The notes beneath the pieces were generated by a model. It saw only the letters and a program-made list of their open reading frames with translations, was not told the DNA's origin and made no database searches. DNA of 64,000 nucleotides from assembly GCF_000987955.1 (NCBI RefSeq), contig NZ_LAZU01000008.1, positions 1-64,000 of the forward strand, in the 5' to 3' direction. The position numbers and the translations under genes are program-made. The DNA comes from Paenibacillus sp. DMB20 (GTDB lineage: Bacteria; Bacillota; Bacilli; Paenibacillales; Paenibacillaceae). Below, piece by piece: positions 24,979-36,200 of the stretch. Numbering within the stretch: the first letter of the stretch is position 1; every line of letters starts with the position of its first letter.

Positions 24979-27204
24979 ATGTTCAGATCAACATCCTGGC
25001 GCATATTTGTGATAAGCGGCATCTTTTTTGCAATTACCATCATACCGTTCTCGTTGTTCCTGGCCAACCGATTTTCTCATTTCGCTTATTCCCAGATGGG
25101 GACGTTCAATCAGGACCGCATCGACGAAATGGCGGAGCGGGTCGAGTACATCCTGGCCAAGCTGAAATGGTACAGCCTGACCATGTACGAAGACCATACC
25201 GTGCAAAACTGGATGTATGCTTCCGCCGACAATCTGCTGCAAAATGCAAGCACGATGGGGGTGTTGACTAAATATTTATCTAACGAACCTTATATTGAAA
25301 CCGCTTACTTATTCAGTTTTCGCAAACGTGAGGTAATCGACTCCAAAGTGGGACTGCTTTCGTTCGAGGAATTTGCCGATCAGCCGATGCTGCAGCGAAT
25401 TGAGCGCACGCCCGGGACCTTCCTCCGCTATTTTGATCACAAGATAGGAAACAACTCGTATTTGGCGCTTCAGCTTCCTTCGACTCCTGTGCAGAAAAAC
25501 CGCGACGGATATCTTGTCGTCCTGTTTGACAAGAAGGAGCTGCAGAAGCATTTGATCTCAAGCGACGAAAGGGCGGATACGCTGCTTTCTATCGTGGATG
25601 ATCGAGGAAGATTGATTCTGGGGGAACGGGATGAGCGGCTCGAGGAGACCATCGATAACATCCAGCCGGGGCTGAAGCAAGGTTCATTCGAGTTGCACAG
25701 TGCGGGAGGGACAGCGTTCGTCAACTATGCGCGGATGGAATCGCCGGAGTGGACCATTATATCTGTCACTGAAATGAAGCAATTTAGCGAAAAGGCCGGT
25801 GCGTTCAAAACAGTCATCATTGCCTGCTCGCTCCTGCTGCTCGTCGCGCTGCTTCTGGCCGCCTATTGGAATTCGCGCCGTTTTGTCGGGCCATTTCGCC
25901 GGCTGGCGGATCAACTGCAGCGGAGGCTGGGCGTAAAGGGGGAGAACGATTACGGCGTCATTGAGCAGGGCGTCGTTATGCTTCGCGATCATTATCCGCT
26001 GATCAAGACCGAATATTTGCGGCAATGGCTGCTGCAGGGCAGACTGACCGAAGGCGCCAGGGCGGCGATTGTCCGCGAGTCGTTCCTGCTCGACTATGAT
26101 TGGCTTCGATTGGTTGTCATCAAGATTGATTCCTATTACGAGATATCCGAGCAGTACGATTTTGTCTCTCGCAAGTTGCTCAAGTATGCAATCGGCAATA
26201 TCGCAGAGGAGCTGCTCGGCACGCCGGAACGGCCGATCGAGGTGGTCGATTTCGGTACCGACCATCTGGTCGTGCTGGTTGGCGAGGCCAGCTCATCCCC
26301 TGATCCCGAGCTGACCAAAGAGCTGAGGGAGCTTAGCCGTCAAGTCTCCAGTTATGTCAAGCTGGACGTAACGATCGCCGAAAGCGCAGCCCGGCGCGTG
26401 CATGACGATTTGCGCAAAGTATACGACGATATGAACGAGCTGACTTTATTCAAGTTTGTCAGCGGCGATGACAAAATCTACGTCGAACAAGACTTTGAAC
26501 GGTATGCCGATTTGCAGGCGCCGATCGACTCCGCCGTGCATGAAAGCTTGATCCAGACGATCCGCAGCGGCAAAGAGGAGAAGGTGCTGGCGATGCTTGA
26601 CGAATTGTTCGCGCGCTTGCAGACGATGAAATATACCGAGTGCCAATTCCAACTGAAGCTGCTTCTCTTCGCGATCGTCAAGTCATTCAGCAAAATGACG
26701 TCGATCCAGAGTATTGAAGGGATTGAGCGTCACTTGAGGCAGTTCGCTACGCTTACCGACGTTCGCGGATGGTTGAAGGAAGAGACCGGGCGAATTATTC
26801 GGCTGCTTAGCGACCAAAAGGGGTTCAACCGCAAGGAAAAGCTGATTGGGGAAATCATCGAGTATGTCCGCTACCATACCCATGACCCGATGCTTTCGGT
26901 CGACGAAATCGCTGATCATATCGCTTTGTCGGCCAAATACACCCGGCAGCTGTTTCACGAACATTATGGTATGCCTCTTTCGAATTTCATCTTGAACGAG
27001 CGGCTCGGTAAGGTCAAGGAGCTGCTGGAGCATACCAGCATGCAGATTACCGAAATTGCAGAGCAGTCCGGTTTTCAGACAAAGAGCCACTTTTTTACTG
27101 CATTCAAAAAAGCGACAGGCATGACGCCGAGCCAATATCGCGACAGCAAGGCGAGCGAGCGGGTGGGGCTGAAGCGGCAGATGGCCGGGAACTCTGCGAA
27201 TTAG
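24979..27204 (+). CDS. Membrane-bound AraC-family regulator (YesN/YtdP-like)
   Basis: About 741 residues from the ATG at 24979 (AGGGGG upstream): membrane helix 1 (about 6-28), an extracytoplasmic sensor region, helix 2 (about 277-296), a cytoplasmic linker and two AraC helix-turn-helix motifs at the C terminus (about 640-735; SVDEIADHIALSAKYTRQLF, ITEIAEQSGFQTKSHF). Such one-component sensors regulate adjacent sugar ABC transporters in Paenibacillus. The frame is open upstream to 24829, but that part reads as IS debris. Confidence 0.9.
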   Translation: MFRSTSWRIFVISGIFFAITIIPFSLFLANRFSHFAYSQMGTFNQDRIDEMAERVEYILAKLKWYSLTMYEDHTVQNWMYASADNLLQNASTMGVLTKYLSNEPYIETAYLFSFRKREVIDSKVGLLSFEEFADQPMLQRIERTPGTFLRYFDHKIGNNSYLALQLPSTPVQKNRDGYLVVLFDKKELQKHLISSDERADTLLSIVDDRGRLILGERDERLEETIDNIQPGLKQGSFELHSAGGTAFVNYARMESPEWTIISVTEMKQFSEKAGAFKTVIIACSLLLLVALLLAAYWNSRRFVGPFRRLADQLQRRLGVKGENDYGVIEQGVVMLRDHYPLIKTEYLRQWLLQGRLTEGARAAIVRESFLLDYDWLRLVVIKIDSYYEISEQYDFVSRKLLKYAIGNIAEELLGTPERPIEVVDFGTDHLVVLVGEASSSPDPELTKELRELSRQVSSYVKLDVTIAESAARRVHDDLRKVYDDMNELTLFKFVSGDDKIYVEQDFERYADLQAPIDSAVHESLIQTIRSGKEEKVLAMLDELFARLQTMKYTECQFQLKLLLFAIVKSFSKMTSIQSIEGIERHLRQFATLTDVRGWLKEETGRIIRLLSDQKGFNRKEKLIGEIIEYVRYHTHDPMLSVDEIADHIALSAKYTRQLFHEHYGMPLSNFILNERLGKVKELLEHTSMQITEIAEQSGFQTKSHFFTAFKKATGMTPSQYRDSKASERVGLKRQMAGNSAN

Positions 27205-27375
27205 CAGGCGGGCGGCGATTGAGAACTCTCCAGACCAATAACAACCGGCCGAACGCTCGCGATTCGGCGCGCGAGAACCGAATCCGGCCAATGAGAACTA
27301 GGCAATCTGCTGCGGTGGATGCTACGATGGCTCCGTTCGAATCCTGCAAGCCGCACAAGAAAGGAGGGACGCTTT

Positions 27376-28311
27376 TTGGAACGACGGAGAAGGTTCGGCT
27401 GGTCGTTTGTGCACGAGCTGTCGCGGAACCGGTATCTGTACTTGCTGGCGCTGCCCGGCCTTGCGTTTCTGGTCATATTCGCGTATATGCCCATGCTGGG
27501 GCATCTGCTCGCCTTCCAGAATTACCGACTATCGGACGGTATATGGGGGAGTGAATGGGTCGGATTTAAAAACTTCGAGTTTTTCTTCAATGGGAAAGAC
27601 TGGCTCCGGGTGACCGTTAATACGGTTTTCCTAAATGCGCTGTTTCTCGTATTCGGCCTCGGCAGCGCTGTGGTGCTGGCCATCTTTCTGAACGAAGTCC
27701 GAAACCGGCTGTTTAAGCGAATTACGCAATCGTTTATTTTTTTACCGTATTTTATTTCATGGCTTGTCGTCAGCATGATGGCGTTGACGCTATTCAGCAC
27801 ATCGGAAGGGCTAATTAACCGAGCGCTTGCCGTCCTTGGCTACGAAGGAGTGGACTGGTATTTGACGCCTGGCGTATGGCCGTATATTTTAACCGTGATT
27901 AGCGCCTGGAAGATTGCCGGCTATAATTCCATTATATTTTTGGCCGTCATTACAGGCATCTCCGCGGAATATTACGAGAGCGCCCGAATCGAAGGCGCGA
28001 GCCGGATGCAACAGATGCTCTACATAACGCTGCCACTGATGAGGCCGACCGTGATGGTATTGGCGCTGCTTGGCATCGGCCGTATTTTCTACGGCGATTT
28101 CGGCATGATTTACGCAATCATCGGAGATAACGGCGTACTCTTTCCGACGACGGATGTCATCGATACGTATGCGTTTCGTGCGCTGAGACAGCTGGGTAAT
28201 TTCAGCATGTCGTCTGCCGTCATCGTGTATCAGTCCTGCATGGGGCTTGTCACGATTCTGATCTTCAATGCGATCGCGCGCAAAGTGGACGCGGATTCAA
28301 GACTATTCTAA
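27376..28311 (+). CDS. Sugar ABC transporter permease (LplB type)
   Basis: About 311 residues from a TTG start at 27376 with AGGAGGG six bases before; the ATG at 27319 has no such site. Six membrane helices; the EAA loop reads YYESARIEGASRMQQM with the conserved Gly for contact with the ATPase. No ATPase gene is in the operon, as usual for this class, which uses a shared MsmX-like ATPase. Confidence 0.92.
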   Translation: MERRRRFGWSFVHELSRNRYLYLLALPGLAFLVIFAYMPMLGHLLAFQNYRLSDGIWGSEWVGFKNFEFFFNGKDWLRVTVNTVFLNALFLVFGLGSAVVLAIFLNEVRNRLFKRITQSFIFLPYFISWLVVSMMALTLFSTSEGLINRALAVLGYEGVDWYLTPGVWPYILTVISAWKIAGYNSIIFLAVITGISAEYYESARIEGASRMQQMLYITLPLMRPTVMVLALLGIGRIFYGDFGMIYAIIGDNGVLFPTTDVIDTYAFRALRQLGNFSMSSAVIVYQSCMGLVTILIFNAIARKVDADSRLF

Positions 28312-28385
28312 AAAAGGTTCGGCGAAGCAGGCAAAGGCCCGGGTCCATGCGGCCTTTTCGCCGGACGATTTAAGGTGTGATCGAC

Positions 28386-29252
28386 ATGAGAGAAAGGTTG
28401 TTTCTTGTTTTTATGTACGCGGTGCTGGGCGCGTTTGCGCTGTTTTGCTTCATTCCGTTCTGGATTGTGTTCATCAACTCGTTCGCCGATGAATCGGTTC
28501 TTCAGACGGCGGGGTACCAGTTGCTGCCGACCAAATTCAGCCTCCATGCGTACGAATTTCTGCTCTCCAGCAAGCAGGTGTTTCTAAGCTACGGCATTAC
28601 GATTATCGTGACGATCGCCGGCACGGCGCTGGGTGTCCTCTTGACTGCTGCCTATGCGTACACGCTGAGCCATCGGAAAGTGAAGTACCGGAACATTTTA
28701 TCGTTTTTGACCTTCCTGACGATGCTTTTTGGTGCAGGGCTGGTCGGTTTCTACATGCTGATCGCCAACTGGCTGCACCTAAAAGACTCGATTTGGGCGC
28801 TCATTTTGCCCTATCTGCTTAATCCGTTCTATGCCTTCATTCTTGTTTCCTACTACCGGACGCTGCCCTATGAATTGAATGAAGCTGCGACTGTGGACGG
28901 CGCCAATGATATCTATATTTTCTTTCGCATCATCTGGCCGATTTCGCTGCCTGTTATCGCCACGGTGAGCCTGTTCTACGCGCTGCAGTATTGGAACGAC
29001 TGGTATTTGTCATTGCTGTTCATCGACAATTACAAGATGCTGCCTCTTCAGATGATGATACGCCAGCTTATGTCCAATTTGAATGTTATGGCTTATGTGA
29101 GCGGGAGCCAGACGCAGTACAACGTCGTCGTGCCGACCTATGGCATGCAGCTGGCGATCGTCTGCGTTACCATCGGCCCGATCGTGTTCGTCTATCCGTT
29201 CATACAGCGCTTCTTTATTAAAGGTTTGACGCTTGGTTCGGTAAAAGGGTAG
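28386..29252 (+). CDS. Sugar ABC transporter permease (YtcP type)
   Basis: 288 residues, six membrane helices, EAA loop ELNEAATVDGANDIYIFF. It starts at the ATG at 28386 behind AAGGTG; a GTG at 28377 is also in frame. Partner of the preceding permease, 74 bp apart. Confidence 0.92.
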   Translation: MRERLFLVFMYAVLGAFALFCFIPFWIVFINSFADESVLQTAGYQLLPTKFSLHAYEFLLSSKQVFLSYGITIIVTIAGTALGVLLTAAYAYTLSHRKVKYRNILSFLTFLTMLFGAGLVGFYMLIANWLHLKDSIWALILPYLLNPFYAFILVSYYRTLPYELNEAATVDGANDIYIFFRIIWPISLPVIATVSLFYALQYWNDWYLSLLFIDNYKMLPLQMMIRQLMSNLNVMAYVSGSQTQYNVVVPTYGMQLAIVCVTIGPIVFVYPFIQRFFIKGLTLGSVKG

Positions 29253-29359
29253 AGCGGCAAACGTGAAGGCGTTTGGCCGGTTCGAGCTTTCAATCGCTGC
29301 TGTTTATGAACCGGCTCATCCGTCTGTTTTCTCTATTATTGATTCAGGGGGAAGGAACC

Positions 29360-30910
29360 ATGAAAAGATTATTGTCCATCGCGCTTGTGTTATTGATCGC
29401 GCTCGTCGCGATTGCAGGTTGTTCGGGCAAGAACGAAGGGGAAGGGAAGGCGCCTGGGCCGTCGGGTCAACCCGGAGACAGCGCCGGCGGTGACGCCAAA
29501 CTTGAAGAGGTGACCCTGAAAATCATGATTCCCGGCGATCGGCCGTCGGATATGGATTTGGTCATCGCCGAAGCAGAAAAGCGAATGAAGGATACGATCA
29601 ACGTCAAACTCGACGTCGTCTTCGTGCCTTGGTCCGATCTGGCGCAAAAGACACAGGTGACGCTTGCTTCCGGCGAAAACATCGATCTCATCTTCGATGC
29701 GCCATGGCTGCATATCAACCAAATGATCGCTAACGGATTCTATGAGCCACTGGACGACCTGTTGGCCCAGTACGGCCAAACGGTGCTCGAGAAACGGCCG
29801 AAGCAAATGTGGGATTACAACAAGTACGGCGGCAAAATTATGGCCGTTCCGCTCGGCGTCAGCTACATGTCCGGCAATTCCTACATGGTGCGCAAAGATA
29901 TTCGCGAGAAGCTCGGCGTACCGCCGATTAAAACCTATGAAGATTTGATCGCTTTCGCCTACAAGGTGAAAGAGCAGGAGAAAAGCATCATCCCGATGAC
30001 CGCAGGCTCCGGCACTTATTCATTTGTTGCTCACCATGCGCTGAACGATTACGAAACCCATGTCAGACCGACCCATGCCCTGGGCAACAGCCTGATGCTC
30101 TATTACAAGAACAATGACGGCAAAGTTTACAATTTGCTGGAGGATCGGGAGCCGATCGAAACTTGGCTGGCGAACACGCGCAAATGGTTTACTGACGGCC
30201 TGATTTTCAAGGACATTTTGACGACAAAAGATTTTCATCAGCCGATCTCGGCAGGCAAAGTGGCAATCGTCACGAACGGCGCGTTCGGCATCGGCGATTC
30301 CCTCAAGAACACGTTAAAGAACAATGTGCCGGACAGCGAGCTGGAGACGGTCACCTTCTTTAATCCGGAGAAGGGCGCGAACATCACCGACTTCAAACAG
30401 TGGAACTTTCTGGCCGTTCCGAAGGTGAGCAAGAACAAGGAACGGGCGATTATGTTCCTGAACTGGGCGAATGAGAAGGAAAACTACGACCTGCTTTCTT
30501 ACGGAATCGAAGGAAAGCACTGGGAAGCGGTAGGAGAGGACAAAATGAAAAACCTGGATACATCCGGGTACTCTGCATTCGGCTATGTCTGGCTATGGAA
30601 TCCGGTCGATGAGCGCAGCGTTGTGGGTAGCGATCCGCAGAATGATAAAATGGAAGCCGTGCTTCGCGATGCCGACATGTTCACTACCGATATTTTGGCC
30701 GGCTTCGAATTTGACAGCGCCCCGGTGCAAAACGAAATCAGCCAGTACAATACAGTCGATGGACAATACTACACGGCGCTGTTCAACGGGGTTATCGATC
30801 CGGACGAGACATTGAAGAAATTCGAAGCGCAAGCCGGGCCTGCCCTCAAAAAAATTCAGCAGGAACTGCAAAAGCAAATTGATGAGTTCCTGGCGGCGAA
30901 GGCGAAATAG
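29360..30910 (+). CDS. Extracellular solute-binding lipoprotein (LplA type)
   Basis: 516 residues from the ATG at 29360 (GGGGGAAGG upstream). Lipobox AIAGC with the acylated Cys near residue 22, then a Gly/Ser/Pro-rich linker and a large type-1 substrate-binding domain. Large binding proteins of this type take up oligosaccharides (rhamnogalacturonan, xylan or host glycans). Substrate not determined. Third transport component of this operon. Confidence 0.92.
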   Translation: MKRLLSIALVLLIALVAIAGCSGKNEGEGKAPGPSGQPGDSAGGDAKLEEVTLKIMIPGDRPSDMDLVIAEAEKRMKDTINVKLDVVFVPWSDLAQKTQVTLASGENIDLIFDAPWLHINQMIANGFYEPLDDLLAQYGQTVLEKRPKQMWDYNKYGGKIMAVPLGVSYMSGNSYMVRKDIREKLGVPPIKTYEDLIAFAYKVKEQEKSIIPMTAGSGTYSFVAHHALNDYETHVRPTHALGNSLMLYYKNNDGKVYNLLEDREPIETWLANTRKWFTDGLIFKDILTTKDFHQPISAGKVAIVTNGAFGIGDSLKNTLKNNVPDSELETVTFFNPEKGANITDFKQWNFLAVPKVSKNKERAIMFLNWANEKENYDLLSYGIEGKHWEAVGEDKMKNLDTSGYSAFGYVWLWNPVDERSVVGSDPQNDKMEAVLRDADMFTTDILAGFEFDSAPVQNEISQYNTVDGQYYTALFNGVIDPDETLKKFEAQAGPALKKIQQELQKQIDEFLAAKAK

Positions 30911-31277
30911 AACAAAATCACTTGAAAACGGATAAACCGAAGTTTGCTTATCCATGCTTCAGATCGCTCGAAGTGCGGAGTGTTTGGCTGCGCTGCATTA
31001 CTGCTGGCGTTGCCCAATGGAAACTCCGAGCCGCTGGGCGGCAAACGGACGCGGCCCGTGATGGCTTCCTCTCTGGAGGGAGCCCATTTTCTAAGCCCTG
31101 CTGCTGAATGAGCTAAAGAGCGGCATTTTCAAAAAAATCATTGAAATGTTTAAAGATGGCTTATGGCGGATTTCGCGAAAGGGGGGATTAAAATCTAGCG
31201 TTCACCCGGAACAGAAATAAGGGTTTAAAGTTTTTGATATTTCTGTACTCGAGAATAAAGAAAAGGAGTTGGCCTTG
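30911..31277 (+). other. Intergenic region before the DUF4855 gene
   Basis: No gene is seen. A CGGAGT (30976-30981) / ACTCCG (31023-31028) dyad and a weak cre-like TGAAAACGGATAAA (30923-30936) are present, but no clear terminator, so read-through from the transporter genes is possible. Confidence 0.4.
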
Positions 31278-34177
31278 ATGAATTTGAATAAAAAATGGTT
31301 GTCCGGATTAATGGCAACCGTATTGCTATTGGCTCCGCTCTCTGCGGTTCAGGCGAAATCGCTTGTTCCGGATGTGACTGTCCTGCAGGCGTCAGGCGCA
31401 GACCAGATGGAAGCAGGGAATGATTCAGGTAATCCACAGGTCGAACTGGATCAACTGACGGATGCTGGTGAACCGGCAGCGGAACAGGCACCACAAGCAA
31501 AAGACGAAAATCAAGCGGCAGCATCTCCGGCTGTGCAGGAGACGCAATTCCGCAATCTCGCGGCAGGCCTTCCGTATGAATGGTCTGAAGCTCCGGAAGC
31601 TTCGCATCCCGATGACGGATACAAGCTTACGGACGGAAAATACGGCGCATTGGATATGAACGACCCGGCATGGGTAGGACATCTGCGCGGAAAGGCTCGC
31701 GAAGTTGTGTTCGATCTCGGTGAGGAAAAGTCAATTGGAAAGATCACGGCCAATTTCTTTCAAGATTTTCCTACGAATTCGATTCTCGTGCCGCTGTCGG
31801 TCTCGATGTATGTCTCCGACGATAAGGAAAATTGGGGGCTGCTTTCCCATAACGCTACGCAGCTTCTGTGGGGAGAAGGACCGCCCAGACAGGAGACCTT
31901 TGAATGGGATGGCAGCCGGGATGGAATCAAAGGCGGGAATACGGAAGGCAAGCTGGCTTATGCCCGTTATGTGAAGGTGACCTTTTATATGCATCCTACA
32001 CAGTGGGAATATATTGACGAAATCGAAATTATGGGTATGGACGGCAAGATTGAAGGGGCGGTAAAGGTTCCTGCCGAGCAGCCTCGTTTTTTGGAGCCGG
32101 GGGAAGCTACGGCCGGGATCCGGAATCTGAATCTGTTTTATAACGGACAATATGCGAATGGTTTGGGCGATTGGAACAAGGAACGGATTATCCCTAATAT
32201 CAGTTATGTAAATAAAGACGGCGAGCCGGTCGATTGGCTTTATGACGGCGTTCTATATCTCGGGATTGCTTCGCCTGCCGGTCGCGATTTCGGTCAGGGA
32301 CAAACGAACCTGGACGATTGGAAATGGTATTTGGATAAAACATTTGCAGCCACGGGCGATATGCAGCAGTTGAATGAGGCTGCCAAGGAAGTTGGGGCCA
32401 AGCTGAAACAGCCCGATCATCAAGTCAAGGTTGTGTTAATGATTCCGAATCCAGGGGAATCCTTAACCAATTTTGGCGACATTGACGGTAGCGGTTCCTT
32501 AAATTTCAACGACTCCGTCGTAGGCAAAGAAAAAGCGTCTGAAAACAGAGGAAAAGCGGTGCAGTGGTGGCTGGACCAGGCCCAGCAAAGATGGCAGGCT
32601 GCCAACTACTCGAATCTTGAGCTTGTCGGCATGTACTGGATGCCGGAACAAATCGACATATCCGAATCGGGACCGGACATAGCTCGCATGGTGTCGGATA
32701 AAGTGCACGCCATGAACATGAAGGTTTTCTGGATTCCACACTCATATGCTTACAAAATGTTTATGTGGAAAGACGTAGGGTTCGATGCCGCGGCGCTTCA
32801 GCCTAACTATTTCTTTGGCGGAATGGATTCCGACCGTCTGGACGATGCTACGGATACTGCAAAGCGATACGGAATGGGGAACGAAGTTGAATTTGATGAC
32901 GGAATGCTGACAGATCCCGTACTTCGTCAGCGTTTTGTCGAATACTTGGACAGCGGCGTCAGATCCGGTCTGATGCAAAATGGCTTCAGAGCTCACTATC
33001 AAGGCAATAATGCAGTATACAACTTAGGGGTAAGCAATGATCCAAGTTTGCGTCTAATGTATGACTGGCTGTACCAGTATTTGAACGGAACGTACGCCAT
33101 CGATAGCAGCCCGGCGCCGGAGACGATGGCGGAGGTTGTACAGCGTTATGTCGCATCGAACGAAATCAAGCCGGCTTTTGGTAATGATTTGACGTATCGA
33201 TTGCAGACCATCAAACTTCTTCTGGACGATAACAAGCCGAAGGAAGCCGTGACGTATATGCAGGATTTTCTCGCGCACATTCACGACCCGGCCGTCCAAG
33301 CGCAAGAGTTGATTTCGGTCCCGGCCGCAACGGTGCTTGATTCCTACGCCCAAGTTCTCATTCAAACCTGGTCTGACGGAGGGGGACTCAGCAATCTGGT
33401 TCTTGGCCAAAGCTATACAATTTCACAGCAGCCTAACAGCAACTATCCCGATTCCGGGAACGAACTTACGGACGGCCGATTCGGCGGGACGGATTACCGC
33501 ACCGAGCAGTGGCAGGCCCATGCGGGAAGCGACTACCCTGACGAACGAAGCCGCACCATCACATTTGATTTGGGCGGCAACAAATCGATCGGGGCAATTA
33601 GAGCCCATTTTCTTCAGGATAAAGGACCCGGCATCTATTTCCCTCCGAACGTCACTTTTTCCGTTTCATCTGACAGCGAATCCTGGAGCACGCTGGCAAC
33701 CGTTACTCCGCCACCGGCACAGGATGCTGCCTCGGCCGAGTTCGTGGGTTGGAGCGGAATAACAGATGGCGTGCCGGGGAAAGCGGAGCCGATAAAGTGT
33801 CTGCCCGCTACGTTAAAGTCGAATTCCCGGTCAACGTCTGGGTCTTCCTTGATGAAATCGAAGTTCTCGGCGTTGACGGCCATGCGGGGGGTGGCACTAC
33901 AATCGACGGCGCAAGAGCCATGGTGGATGCCGCTGCGAAGAAATTGACGATCGACGGTCTGGTCGTGAACGGCAGCCAGTCCCAAGTGAATTTGAAAATA
34001 CTCGATTCGAAAGGGAAAGTTCGCTACGAAGGCCAGACGACCAGTACGGAAACGGGAAGTTTCCAATTCACGATCAAGCTTACCGGCAATTTAAAGGGAA
34101 CCTGCGACGCCTATCTGTCTATGGATGGAATGTCGGATCCCGTTAAGATTTCATTCGAATACAATAAAAAGGACTGA
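31278..34177 (+). CDS. Secreted DUF4855 protein with two discoidin-like modules (frame broken by one apparent missing base)
   Basis: About 966 residues after repair. A signal peptide (ending AVQA), an acidic linker, a discoidin-like carbohydrate-binding module (about 87-257), the DUF4855 domain (about 275-600; YWMPEQIDISESGPDIARMV, FWIPHSYAYKMF), a second discoidin-like module (about 700-870) and a short C-terminal domain. DUF4855 has a glycoside-hydrolase-like TIM-barrel look; activity is not established here. The frame is lost near 33785: AAAGCGGAGCC where AAAGCCGGAGCC restores GKAGADKVSARYVKV. It follows the sugar transporter genes and probably acts on the same glycan. Confidence 0.82.
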
Positions 34178-34340
34178 TGTTTATTTCCCGCGCGAGCTCC
34201 GAATTTGGATGGAATACAGCCTGATTTCCATGATTTTGACTTAGGAAGAGGGCAATCCATGACAAAATTCTGCCGTGCCGCCATGAGGATAACGGTCAAC
34301 GGTTCGCCTTCTGGTTGTGCTTAAACTGTGCGAATAGCGG

Positions 34341-34365
34341 AAAGCCTGCTGCGTTAGGCTTTTTT
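34341..34365 (+). terminator. Intrinsic terminator
   Basis: AAAGCCT / AGGCTTT with a T tail, 160 bp after the DUF4855 gene. Confidence 0.7.
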
Positions 34366-34410
34366 GAAAATCATAAGTGTTCATTAAACTTGGCTTTCAT
34401 TTCTCGCAGA

Positions 34411-34446
34411 AACGCTATCGTCTATATAAGGACGATAGCGTTTTTT
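34411..34446. terminator. Intrinsic terminator
   Basis: AACGCTATCGTC / GACGATAGCGTT with T tail. It is nearly the same hairpin as that at 20451-20484, a type recurring in this genome. The rest of 34178-34637 shows no gene. Confidence 0.75.
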
Positions 34447-34637
34447 GTGTTTGCGCGAGTTACTTTAGGGAAAAAAAGCGGCAGGCTATCTTTATTTGCG
34501 CCGCCTGTCATTTACAGACAAAATGCGTGATCTGTGCTTAAATGTAAACTATAGTTGAAAACGCCGGGTTGGCTGGCGTATGAACAAACAAGTCGATAAG
34601 CCATTCGGGAGTGGCTTGGATGTAGGGGGAAACGAAT

Positions 34638-35989
34638 ATGTCGAACATAAGGAAATCCGCCTGGAGGACAGGCCTGGCGTCCATTGCGGCGGTTACGCTG
34701 TTGCTGTCGGCCTGCGGAGGCAAAGAGAAAGCGGTTCCAGTGGAAACGCCGGAAGTACAAGCTCCGGTAGAATCTCCGGTGGAGACGCCGCCTGTCAAGG
34801 AAACGGCAGCATTTACCGCGCCGCTGACGGGAATGCCGCTTAAGGAGGCTTCCTCTCGCAGACCGCTGTCCGTGATGATCAACAACGCGCCCGCGGCCCG
34901 GCCGCAATCCGGCCTCAGCAAAGCGGATATCGTGTACGAGGTTCTGGCCGAAGGAGGCATTACGCGGTTGATCGCCATTTATCAAAGCCAAACCGGCATC
35001 GAAAAGATCGGGCCCATCCGCAGCATCCGCCCATATCTTATCAATATAGGAGAAAGCTACGGCGGCGTGCTCGTTCATGCGGGAGGAAGCCCGGAAGCGT
35101 ATTCCATCATCAAGAAGCAGGGCAAGCAGGACATGGACGAAATCGGTAACGCCGGAGCTTACTTCTGGCGGACCAAAGACCGCAAGGCGCCGCACAACCT
35201 GTACTCCAGCGACGAGAAGCTTCGCGAGGGAGCCGCGAAACTCAAATATGCCGCGGAAGCGAAGATTCCGGCGTACACTTTTATCAAGGAAGAGAACGAT
35301 CAGGAGGTCGGCACCAAGTCAGAAAGCGGCACGGACGGCACGGACAAGTCAGGCGGCGAGAACGGTGCTGACAAGACTTCAGGCCGCGACAACGTTACGG
35401 AAAAGACGGAAAGCGGCAGCGTGAACGGTACGGAAACTGCACAGAGCGGTGAAAACGGTGCGAAAAAGGCCGAAAACAGCAACGGAAACGGCCAAGCCAA
35501 GCCCGCAGGCCGCGATAACGGTTCGAAGCAAGCCGAGAACAGCAAGAAGGATGATAAAGTCCAACCGTCTGCCCTTTTGGGGGGAGAACCTGCAGCCAAG
35601 GTGGATATTACCTTTTTGCTGAAAGGTTATGTTGTGGCTACGCCTATGACGAAGAGTCCAAAACGTACAAAAGATCCATTAACGGCGAGCCGCATATCGA
35701 TCTGAACGACAATTCGGTGCTTGAGGCGGCCAATGTGGTTGTGCTCGGAGCGGATCACAAGGTACTGGACGATGTCGGAAGACTGGCCGTGAATGTGGAG
35801 TTGGGCGGAAAAGCGATGCTGTTCCAGCGCGGCAAGGTGATCCAAGGCCAATGGGTGCGCGCTGCGGGGGATGTGATCCGCTTCGTCAAGGACGGCAAAG
35901 AAGTGCCGTTTTACCCGGGAACGACATATTTTAATATCGTGCCGAACTCACCGGCATTCGACACGCATATTTCAATAACCAATCCATAA
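34638..35989 (+). CDS. YerB-like DUF3048 lipoprotein (frame broken by one apparent missing base)
   Basis: 450 residues after repair. Lipobox LLSAC, then the DUF3048 N-terminal domain (GMPLKEASSRRPLSVMINN, ADIVYEVLAEGGITRLIAIY), an ~85-residue insert of degenerate Gly/Asn/Lys/Glu repeats (about 220-310), and the C-terminal domain (ANVVVLGADHKVLDDVGR, PFYPGTTYFNIVP). The frame is lost near 35636: GTTGTGGCTACGCC where GTTGTGGGCTACGCC restores GYAYDEESKTYKRSINGEPH. YerB-family proteins are envelope lipoproteins with a suggested link to peptidoglycan; role uncertain. Confidence 0.82.
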
Positions 35990-36200
35990 TTCGGATTTGC
36001 TGGGATAAACGACACTGATAGGGGTAAGTTATATTTATAGCTTTTTCATGTAAGCGCATCGATGGTCCGGTTTGCAATATGTAACTTTTTTGTACGATAG
36101 TTTTCTGTACACACGGTTCATCGGATATGATAAGATAATCAAGGTTGTCTTTTCTTTTCATTTCGACGTTCATGGCAATTTTCCGTAAAGGGGTTAGAGT

